From Oscarella lobularis (taxonomy: Eukaryota; Porifera; Homoscleromorpha; Homosclerophorida; Oscarellidae): a stretch of DNA of 64,000 nt. Position 1 is the stretch's first letter, and each line of letters opens with the position of its first letter. The position numbers were made by a program, and so were the translations under genes. The stretch covers positions 5,941,733 through 6,005,732 of the forward strand of contig NC_089175.1 in the NCBI RefSeq assembly GCF_947507565.1, in the 5' to 3' direction. Below the pieces are notes generated by a model, which saw nothing but the letters and a program-made list of their open reading frames with translations, did no database searches and was not told the DNA's origin. Shown here in pieces: positions 47,945 through 58,624 of this stretch.

Positions 47945-50900
47945 TCAACATTCCAAGACATCAAGTTCGCCATTGCCCAATGCAAACATGGCGCTAATCT
48001 TCACGCTACTCGCTGGATTCGATGCTTGTTTGCCACTTGAATTTCTGCCCTTTGGCTTTTCATCGCCACTTTTTGAAAGCAGCTGAGGCAGTGCCACGGT
48101 CATTTCCTTGGCAGCAGACAGATTCCAATGCGAGTACGGGTCAACAAAGCCTGCACCTGGCTTCACATAATTCATTAACTCTGTCAGATACTCTTCAAAA
48201 CATTGAACAATCTTTGAAAAAGATAGACGCTCATCAGAATCGCCTGCCCAGCAAAGACGCATAATATCGTACCTTCAAAGCAATTGAAAAATAGAAAAAA
48301 AGACAAGTCGCGGAGTTTTACACTTCTAATGGACATTCATTTGGTTTCGCTAGACGCTGGCTTGACATGACAAAAGCAGCTACTTCCTGGTTCGAAACAC
48401 CTGGATACGGCATCATTCCAAGAGTCATCACCTCCCACAAAGTGATTCCGAATGCCCACTTCAATTTAAACGTTATTAGTATAACAAATAAATCACGACC
48501 TCGAGATATTACCACATCCGATTTGGTTGTAAAGACAAAGTCAAGGAGGCACTCAGGCGCCATCCATCGAACGGGAAGCTGTCTGCCTTCGCCTGTGCGA
48601 TAGTAATCCTTCCCTGCTTTCATTGCTCTTGACAAACCGAAGTCGCCAACTTTGACTTCCAAATCCCAGCTCACCCTTTAGGAAATTACAAATAGTCTTT
48701 TTAAAAATTCAAGTTGTTCTGTACATGCAATTCCTTGCTGCCAAATCTCGATGAACAACTCCCTTATTTGAAATGTATTCCATTCCTTTAGCGATTTGAA
48801 ACGAAAATTTGACCAGCTGCTCCAAGAGTCCTTTCCTCAACTAAAGTAAATCAAGGGTAGCTTATATAGCCAATAGAAAAGAGTGTTTCAAAACCTGTGG
48901 GGTATTTTCGTTTCTCGGCGATGCCACTGACCCACCCCGTCCCGGTCGGCGCTTGCGAAGATACGCTTTGAGATCGCCTAGTTCCATGTAGGGTAGAATG
49001 ATGAGTGGATATCGATGATAGGAGCTGGAAGGATCGTCAGACCAACAAATACCAAAAAGCTTCATCACGTTGGGATGGTCAAATTGACGCATTTGCAGGC
49101 CTTCACGGACAAAGTCGTTTACTTCCCTTCGATTCATCTCATCTGGAAAAGGTACTAGATGTACCAGCAGTAAATAGGAAAAATAATGTTTACCTAGCAA
49201 TGATTTTATCGCAACATCTACACCTTTCAGCTTGCCTTTGAAAACAGCTACAAAATTACCTTGAATTAAAAATGTTAGAAATTATTTTTAACTAAGGAAT
49301 AACTAACTGCTGACCGCGACCAATTTGTTCTTCTTTTTGTATCAGTGACGGCAAAATGACCACGGTATTGATTTCCTTTACAATGTCTTTGTTCCAGTAG
49401 TCGACTGTTGGGGTCATTTCAACTACGTCAAAGTCAGTTTTGCGCTCAAAATCTAAATGACAGTTGAAAAGATATTACAAGTGCCAATTTATTATATTTT
49501 ATCATACCTGCCAACTCCTTCCTGCGTGATAAAGCTCCTCTTGCCATGAAGGTAAACACATGAAGAGTCAGAAATGCTGGAAAGGTAGCAATAGTCACCA
49601 TCAATTGCGTCCCTATACTGCAGCCCTTTGCCCACAGAAAACTGGATACGGCCGCAACATAAAATACAGCAATTAGTGACGCCGTTAAACATTCAATAAT
49701 TGATGTGTTCCTTAGTCGGCTTTCAAGTCCTCTGTAATGCGTTATACAAGTAACAACAGCGATTCCCATAGCAAGTGCAGCATTAAGGAAGTACGAAAAG
49801 ACAAGTAGAGGACGGTTGCGAGCGTCCATGCAATGATCCTCGGGTTCTTTTTCGCCAACATCCGGAACAAAAATGAAGCATGACATAGCAGATACTAAGA
49901 TTTAAATGATCACAATTACGACACTGATAGCAAGTTTAACTGGTAGCCTGGAGAAAATTCGGCCGACGAGGTGAGCTACCGTTTCAACAAACAACAGCGC
50001 AAAACACAGAACGGTGTATAGATTAATAACAAAATCTATCACCAACGTTTTGCATTTGAAAGGAGAAAGAATGTCGACTGCAATAAGAATGCCAAGACAG
50101 ACGGATGCGGCTGAGGAAATGAAAAAGAAAATGACGAGCGGAGAAAAGATGCTTCGCATGTCAGAAAATTCCAAAGTGCGGGCGGCAACAACGCATGCTA
50201 TAAGGAGAAGAGAGAATGCGATGATAGGAACAGCTACTGCCGAAAGATCTGCAAAACAAAGAAAAATAGGTTTAGAAAAAAATGCATTTAACTAGTTTGA
50301 TAGAGCACTGCACGAAAAACGGTTCAGCTATAAACCAGTCTATAGCCCAGGTTCTATAGACACTCATCGATATCTGCCACTAAATTACATATAGCTTACG
50401 AGATTTCATGCAGACTGGCGGCTTATCAGACCATCGACCGCTTTGCAAACACGCGATTCTTGACGAACCAACCAGAACATATCCATCATCGCAAGAAAAG
50501 ACCAATACGGTCGCGGTAACGTTTTCGTGAGTGACCGACTGAATCGTCATTAACGAATTGGCCGTTGATTTTACAGTAGGGCATAGACCATCTAAACAAA
50601 TTTCGCTCACACGTACAAACACGACATTCCAATGCGCTTCACCTTCACAAATCAGCGCAACATTTTCCTTGTATCTGCAAGTTTCCTTTGCGCGCTGGTA
50701 TATACCTTTTTCCGAAAGACATTGCGCAAGCACTTGTTCGGAACCTTTACAGCGTAGTTTATTAAGCAGAATCGAATGCTCGCCGTAATCGTAATCGTGA
50801 ACGAGCCCGGCCAACGCTTGGGCAGCCCGTCCCAGTCCGAGCTGACGGCACACGACGTGAGCGTCTTGCAAATCCCATTCGTCGTCGCACACCGTTCCCC

Positions 50901-52682
50901 ATTCGTCTTTGTAAAACGTCTCTAGCCGTCCTTCGACCGACGAAAACCCTTCAGCGACCAGTCGGACAGGAAACGGTGTTTCTATATGACCACGCCTTCC
51001 TAACTATAACTTCCTACGCCGGACACATGCTCTTACCCAAACAGACGACTCCGGCCTCGTTTTCGTTATTGCACTGCGACCTGTGCGCTCCTATACCTCG
51101 ATGCAAACAGTCTTGAAGATGCGTTTCGCTCCCGGAACATCGTAGATCGTCGAGCACTATGGGACCAGACCCTGGTCCAAAATATGAACCGAATTTGTAA
51201 TTTGCAGGAAACGTTGAAAAGAGTTGCCGACAAACAACGAACGCTTCTTCCATGCCAAAGCCTTCTTCACAAACTGTTCCCCACGACCCGTTGTAATACA
51301 CTTCGAGGCGACCTTCGTATTTGGAGTCTCCGTCCTCCAGACGAAGATCTAAAGAATGAGCAACCGTATAACTAAATGTTCATTCGAGTTCTTCTATTGG
51401 GTACTCAGACTAACTATAGGCAAAACAGACACCTTACTTGAACACATTGGGACGGTTCCTGACCAGCTTCCATTCACGAGACAGGTTATGGAAGACTGGC
51501 CAATAAGTTCAAGTTTTCCGCGGCACTCGAAGTACAGCGTTCGAAAGGCAACGGATTCCGAGCCGGAAGTATAATTCTCCCTGCGGCCATGGGACGACGT
51601 CCACCATGCATCCCCATCTCGTGGGGGCGTAATAGGATTACACCGAACCTCTAGAAAAGAAAGCCGCAAAGGACAGTAAAATATTTGCAAGGAAGTTAAA
51701 AGAAATCAGACCTTCGCAAGACGGGGGGTCGCTTGACCACCTGCCTGACAAGCAGATAAGGCTCGCTCTGCCATCGACGACATATCGTTCATTGCAAGAA
51801 AATTTGACTTCGGTCCCATTGGTCGTTTGATTCGTGGATATAGTCCCGCGTGCCGGTATGTTCAGCGATTCGCATGAAATGGAAATGCCTGTGGACCGTG
51901 TGCGATGACGTGGAGACATGAAAAGCATAAGGAAGCTACGATACCAGAGCAGATTGAAAAGGGCTTCTCATGCGACCCCTCTCCAGGCGAGAAGCCAAGG
52001 AAGCGACAGGACGTAGCATCTAAGGCGATAAGAAAACTCTCCTTGTGAAGTTTTGCTTTTCTTTTATTGGGCTCGTCGTTTACTTTCGCAGTCTCGTGAC
52101 GACTTGCCCCAGGTGCCGTTCGGTAGGCACCTAATGGATTCGACGCCCACCAAACGGCTTCCGTCACTGCACGCAAGCCGAAGTGTCGCGTTCTCTCCGA
52201 CTTCCACAGCGACGCTGCTACCATTTCTCGTAAGTTCCACGGTGCCATTCCTCGGATTTCGGGTGCGTTCACAGTCGACCCCTGCGGCGCGGAAATTGGC
52301 TAACTTCCAGAACAGTACTCCTAGGATACCTTCTCCGCACTGGAGATTTCCCTTGCATACGACTGACGCTCCTCTTAGAAAGCAATCGCCGTCGCACGAA
52401 AGATTGACCACTGCATCATACGCAGCCGTTTCGTTGGTCGAATCGACTTCGCTTTTATTTGACGGATTGCAGTCAACTGCGACTAGTAACGATAATGCTT
52501 ATATAATAATAGGCAGAAGGTTGTGCATTCAACATACAGCGACTGAAGTCAGTGAGCTCGGAGTAGACAACGTTGAAGAGGAAGAAAAGAAGCCTAAGGA
52601 AAAAAAAGATGCGATACGAGATGCCGCTCTGGCTCTGCTAGGAATGTTCGTCAAACAGCGAGAACTCTTACTTTAGAAGCAT
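47945..52682 (-). pseudogene. Gene H: receptor copy with a stop in TM4 and a damaged kinase loop
   Basis: All exons are present (start ATG 52680-52682; 7TM exon 49508-50248). A GAA codon in the fourth helix is TAA (49902-49904 on the plus strand reads tta); the sister gene G has GAA at the same place. The kinase nucleotide loop reads GNFVAV, with Val for the third glycine; the other catalytic motifs are kept. The ectodomain and most of the 7TM exon match gene G. The end of the 7TM exon (KGCSIGTQ), juxtamembrane and kinase exons match B/C/I, so H is a recombinant. If translated it would make a secreted or three-helix stub carrying the CCP/SRCR ectodomain. Confidence 0.83.
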
Positions 52683-53256
52683 GCTGAGTTAGTACACGTA
52701 TAACGCCACAGTGAAGAAGACCTTACGCACACTGACTGACTTTCAGTTTACCTAGGCTGTCTAGATATACATATACCAATCAGGCAAACTGTGACTAACA
52801 TCCGGCTTCCAGGTCTGAAGTTGCTCCTAGCTCTGTTTTGCTGAGCGTAGAGAGTGATCCTAACCTTCGTTGACGTCCACATGCTGGTATGAGTGAATTA
52901 GAGTCAGGATTCGACTAAAATAGAACCGTTCCACTGAGAAGAAACGAAGGACAGACAGTTGAGAGCGTGGCGAACAGCGCGCGGTAAGACGATTAGGCAT
53001 CCGGGTGATCGCACCCTAAAGTCATCGAAGGAGATCTCCGCAAGTAGCGAGTGTACGGGCCGAGACAGATCTGGTCTGGCTCGAGATCTACAAGTAGAGT
53101 CTATGTCGACAGTAGGGGTCGAACGTTCCAATGCAGTAGCCTCGTCCCAAGACTCTCTCGCCTCGAGAACTCGCGACATGGACATCAGATCTCTGCCGTG
53201 TGTAGATATCTAGTAGTTGCTTGACAACTCTACGTACTAAAACGAGAACAACAGAA
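52683..53256. other. Spacer H/I
   Basis: Near-duplicate of spacer G/H. 52970-53110 keeps the USP38 5' relic (aaagtcatcgaaggag, ctccgcaag). The rest is receptor-upstream DNA (aggctgtctagatatacat motif also seen upstream of A, E, F and G). No gene is seen. Confidence 0.55.
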
Positions 53257-56200
53257 TCAACATTCCAAGACATCAAGTTCGCCATTGCCCAATGCAAACA
53301 TGGCGCTAATCTTTTTCACGCTACTCGCTGGATTCGATGCTTGTTTGCCACTTGAATTTCTGCCCTTTGGCTTTCCATCTTCACTCTTTGAAAGCAGCTG
53401 AGGCGGTGCCACGGTCACTTCCTTGGCAGCAGACATATTCCAATGCGAGTACGGGTCAACAACGCCTGCACTTGGCTTTACATAATTCATCAACTCTGTC
53501 AGATACTCTTCAAAGCGTTGAACAATTATTGAAAAACATAGACGCTCATCAGAATCGCCTGCCCAGCAAAGACGCATAATATCATATCTGCAAAGCAATT
53601 GAAAAATAGAAAAAACGTCAAGTCGTGGAGTCTTACACTTCCAATGGGCATTCATTTGGTTTTTCTAGACGCTGGCCTGACATGACAAAAGCAGCTACTT
53701 CCTGGTTCGACACGCCTGGATACGGCATCATTCCAAGAGTCATCACCTCCCACAAAGTGATTCCGAATGCCCACTTCAATTTAAACGTAAAGCTTAGATC
53801 ATGATTTATAGATGCTACGTACCACGTCCGATTTGGTCGTAAAAACGAACTCAAGAAGACATTCAGGCGCCATCCATCGAACGGGAAGCTGGCCGCCTTC
53901 GCCTGTGCGATAGTAGTCCTTCCCTGCCTTCATTACTCTCGACAGACCAAAGTCGCCAACTTTGACTTCCAAATCCCAGCTCACCCTTCATGAAATAAGG
54001 CAGTTACAATTATTTTTTTTTTAAAATTGAGTTGATCTGTACATGCAATTCCTTGCTGCCAAATCTCGGTGAACAACTCCCTTATGAGAAATGTATTCCA
54101 TTCCTTTAGCAATATGCAACGAAAATTTGACGAGCTGCTCCAAGAGAACTTTCCTCATCTACCAAATCATACATATACCGTTCATTGAGTTCTAATTAGA
54201 AAAGAGTGCCTCAAAACCTGTAGTGGATTATCGTTCCTTAGGGATAGCAGTGACCCTCGCGGTCGGCGTTTGCGAAGGTGCGCTTTCAGATCTCCCAGTT
54301 CCATGTAGGGTATAATGATGAGTGGAGATCGATGATAGGGGTTCGATGGATCATCCGACCAACAGATACCAAAAAGTTTCATCACGTTTGGATGGTCAAA
54401 TTGACGCATTTGAAGGCCCTCTCGAGCAAAGTTGTTTACTTCCCTTCGATTCATCACATCTGGAAAAGATATTATATGTACCAGCAGTACGTTAGTTCAA
54501 AATTGTACCTTACCTAACACTGATTTCATTGCAACATCGGCATCTTTCAGCTTGCCTTTGAAAACAGCTCCAAAATTTCCTTTGAAAACCAATATAAATT
54601 AATTGTTAGCTATAAGAAAGAACTAAACTGCTAACCGCAACCAATCTGTTCCTCTTTTTGGATTTGTGACGGAGAAATGACCACTGTATTGATTTCCTTT
54701 ACGATATCTTCGTCCCAGTAGTCGACTGTGGGGTTCATTTCAACAACGTCAAAGTCAACTTTGCGCTCAAAATCTAAATGACAGTTGAAAGATATTGCAA
54801 GCGCCAATTTATCATTTCCTTTATACCTGCCAATTCTTTCCTGCGTGCTAAAGCTCCTCTTGCCATAAAGGTAAACACATGAAGAGTCAGAAAAACTGGT
54901 AATGTAGCAATAATCACCAGGAACCAGGCCCCTATACTACAGTCCTTTGCCCACAGAAAGCTGCATAAGGATGCTATATAAAACGCAGCAAAAAGTGATG
55001 TCGTTAGACACTCAATAATCGATCTGCTCTTCAGTCGACTTTCAAGTCCTCTGCAATACGTTATCCAAGTAACAACAGCGATTCCCATAGCAAGGGCAGC
55101 ATTGAGAAAGTACGAAGAGACAAGTAGAAGACGAGTGCGAGCGTCCTTGCAATGATCCTCCGACTCTTTCCCGCCAACATCCGGAACAAAAATGAAACAT
55201 GAAATAGCCGCTATTGAAATTTCCAGAATGACAATGACGGCATTGATCGCAAGTTTAACTAGTGGCCTAGAGAAAATTCGGTCGACGAGGTGAGCTACCG
55301 TTTCAACAAACAACGGCGCGAAACAGAAAACGGTGAATAGATTAATAACAAAATCTACCACCAAAGTCTTGCATTCGAAAGGAGAGAGAATGTTGACAGC
55401 AACAAGAACGCCAGTACAGACGGCTGCAGCTGAAAGCATGAATAAGGAAATGACGAGTGGGGAAAAGATGCGTCGAATGTCAGAAACTCCCAAAGTGCGA
55501 GCGGCAACAACGCATACAAGGAGAAAGAGAGATAAAGCGACGATAGGAACAGCTAATGCCGGAAAAGCATCAGTAGATGAACACTCTGAAAAACAAAAAA
55601 ACAGGTTATACAAACACTACAAGTGCGAAAAATGAGACGAGACAGCGCACCGCACCGGAAAACGGCTACATGCATGTATACTAGTCTAGCTCTGCTCTCT
55701 CGGATTCCTGCCAGTAAAATTACATAGCTTACGCAAGGATATGACGACGCTAGATTTCTTGCAGACAGGAATGTTATCAGACCATTGACCGCTTTGCAAA
55801 CACGTGATTTTTGACGAACCGATCAGGCTATATCCATCATTGCACGAAAAGACCAACTGAGTCGCGGTAGCGTTTCCTAGAGTGACCGACTGAATCGTCA
55901 ACGACGAATTGGCCGTCGCATTGACAGTAGGGCATAGACCATCTACGATAAATAGATTAGAGTAACACATGTACATGCAAATGACATTCTGATGCGTTTC
56001 ACCTTCACAAATCAGTGCAACGTCTTCTTTGTTCCTGCAAATTTCCTTTCCGCGCTGGTATATACCTTTTTCCGAGAGACATTGCGCGAGCACTTGTTCG
56101 GACCCATTGCAGCGTAGCTTATTAAGCAGAATCGAATGCTCGCCGGGACCGTAATCGTGAGCGAGTCCGGCCAACGCTCGGGTAGCCCGTCCCAGTCCGA

Positions 56201-58203
56201 GCTGACGGCACACGACGTGAGCGTCTTTCAAGTCCCATTCGTCGTCGCACACCGTGCCCCACTCGTCTTTGTAGAACACTTCCAGGCGTCCTTCGACCGA
56301 CGAAAACCCTTCAGCGACCAGTCGGACAGGAAACGGCGTTTCTATAACAACCATGCTTAGCTTCCTAACTACGTCATACTCGTGCTCTTACCCAAACAGA
56401 CTACTCCGGCCTCGTTTTCGTTATTGCACTGTGACCTGTGCTCTCCAAAGCCTCGGTGTAAACAGTCTTGAAGACACGTTTCGGTGCCGGAGCATCGTAG
56501 ATCGTCGAGAACTATGGGACCAGGCCCTGGTCCAAAATATGAACCGAATTTAAAGTTTGCCGGAAACGTTGAAAAGAGTTGCCGGCAAACAACGAACGCT
56601 TCTTCCATGCCAAATCCGTCGTCACAAACGGTTCCCCACGACCCGTTATAATACACCTCAAGTCGACCTTCGTGCATGGACTCTCCGTCGGCCAGACGAA
56701 GATCTAGATAAAAGAATGGGCAAACGCGTGAGATACTAGAAACGCTTTCAAATTGCCACGTCCTACTCAGGCTAAAATAATGCGCTACAGACACCTTACC
56801 TGAACAAACAGGGACGGTTCCCGACCAGCTTCCATTCGCGAGACAGGTTATGGAAGACTTGCCAATAAGTTCAAGTTTTCCGTGACACTCGAAGTACAGC
56901 GTTCGAAAGACAACGGATTCCGAGCCGGATGTATAATTCTCCCTGTGGCCATCGGACGACGTCCACCATGCATATCCATCTCGTGGAGGCGTAATAGGAT
57001 CACAACGAATCTCTAGAAAAGGGACAGTCAAATATTTACGCGGAAGCTAGACAATGAAGCCAGACCTCTGCAAGAAGGAGGATCGTCTGACCACTTGCCT
57101 AGCAAGCAGACAAGGTTCGCCGAGCCATCGACAACATATCCTTCTTTGCAAGAGAACGTAACTTCGGTTCCATTGGTCGTTTGATTTGTGGATATAGCCC
57201 CGTGAGATGGTATTCTTCTGCTCAGCGATTCGCACGAGATGGAAATGCCTGCGACAGTGCAATGACGTAGAGATATACAATACATATGTACATATACATA
57301 AAGAACGATACCCTGGCAGAAGGGCTTCTCGAAAGTCCACTCTCCAGATGAATTGCACGTTATCGATTTTGAACCGACAAGATAGAAGCCAGGATTGCAA
57401 TGAAAACGAACTACTGTTCCAAACGAAGACGAATTAGTTGACATTGTGCCGTTTGACAACAAGCCGAGGAAACGACAAGACGTAATACCTATCCGAAAAG
57501 AAACTCTCCATATGCATATGAACTTTTGCTTTCTTTTCTTGAACCCATTTACTTTTGCAGTCTGGTGGCGAATTCGACCAGCTTCCGTCTGATTGGCACC
57601 TACTGGTAACGGATTCGACGTCTATCGAGCGGCTCTCATTGCTGCACGCGAACCGGACGGTCGCGTTTACTCCGACTTGCAAAACTCCGACTTGCAAAAC
57701 GGCGCTCGTTCCATTGCTCTTCAACTGCGCGTTGTCACTCTTGAGCGAATTTCGGATACGTTCACAGTCAACCCCTGCGGCAAGAATAGGCTAACTTCCA
57801 GTAGAATTTTTAGAACAGTACAGCCGGAAATAACCTTCTCTGCAACTTGACCAACTTGCGTTTCCCTCGCACGCGACCGACGCTCCTCTTAGAAAGTAAC
57901 CGCGGTTGCAGAAAAGGTTGATTACTGCATCGTCGTTCGCAGCCGTTTCGTTGAGCAGAATGACGTCGCTTTTAATCGTCGGACTGCAGTCAATTGCCAC
58001 TACAAATAACAATAATCAGAGACAGATCGAAGGCCGTGCACTGAACATACAGGGGCTGAAGTCAGTTGAATTAGCCTCGGAGTAGTAGACACTGAAAACG
58101 TTGACGAGAAACAAAAAAAGTCTAAAGAAAGGAACGCTTTTGAGACACCGCTTCGCTATATGTGCTGTCGAATCGAAATCACTTACTTGAGAATCGTCAT
58201 CAT
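53257..58203 (-). CDS. Gene I: reference copy of the SRCR/CCP - seven-helix - tyrosine kinase receptor
   Basis: Eighteen exons join to 3,861 bases (about 1,286 aa): 58187-58203, 58051-58121, 57835-57999, 57553-57774, 57312-57488, 57066-57248, 56800-57012, 56392-56703, 56003-56341, 55733-55942, 54827-55585, 54636-54773, 54514-54579, 54218-54459, 54043-54158, 53823-53985, 53637-53773, 53257-53587. Domains in order: signal peptide, CCP1-5 (all complete), two SRCR domains with six cysteines each (group A), CCP6, seven helices in one 759-base exon, juxtamembrane segment with a conserved [11 protein letters not shown], and a Met/TAM-like kinase. Kinase motifs: [22 protein letters not shown] helix-C glutamate, [30 protein letters not shown]. 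Exons 3-13 all begin in phase 1. A cysteine at the start of helix 3 and one in loop 2 (EDHCKDAR) fit the common GPCR disulfide. It lies head to head with USP38. Confidence 0.9.
54827..55585 (-). other. Seven-transmembrane exon of gene I
   Basis: One uninterrupted 253-codon exon. Hydrophobic segments in order: TM1 [21 protein letters not shown]2 [22 protein letters not shown]3 from [13 protein letters not shown] to [11 protein letters not shown]4 [22 protein letters not shown]5 [22 protein letters not shown]6 [21 protein letters not shown]7 [19 protein letters not shown]. Short basic loops ([14 protein letters not shown]) follow TM5 and TM7, as expected for cytoplasmic sides. An odd number of helices puts the kinase inside the cell. 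The TM3 pattern C-K-(x)n-V-E-(x)2-A-H-L is reminiscent of secretin/adhesion-class GPCRs; that assignment is inference. Confidence 0.85.
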
Positions 58204-58624
58204 TGTTGCTGAGTAACAGAACGACGACTTCACTAACAGCCCCACACACTTGGAACGAAGAAATCGTCACGGTCACACCGATCGATGAATCGAATGATTT
58301 TCGGCTGTTTCGAGGTCTAGATATATATATATACATTCGGTCACCAATCAGAAATAGAACTGTGACCAACTTCCGGCTTCTCCATGTTACTCCTGCCATC
58401 CGCTTCGGCCTTCGCCGGCTTCATATGCTGCTGTTTGTAGAAGGCACGTGTCTTTTAGCTTTACGCTTATAAAGTCATAACCAGTAGATGTTTTGCTAAG
58501 CCGACAAGGTGTTCCTAACTTGCTACAGACTCCCTTTTAGAGGTGTCGACAGTGGTGTCGACGGACCTTTTGACCGCAAAACTATTGACTAGCGCGCGGT
58601 AACGCGAACACATCACAGAGACAA
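58204..58624. promoter_or_regulatory. Divergent promoter region between gene I and USP38
   Basis: About 420 bp separates the two start codons, which point away from each other. It holds a (ta)n run (58320-58334), a CACGTG E-box (58446-58451), and the conserved tttagctttacgct and tagatgttttgctaag stretches that recur in several array spacers. The repeated gtgtcgac near 58545-58562 is a short direct repeat. No TATA box is certain for USP38. Confidence 0.55.
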
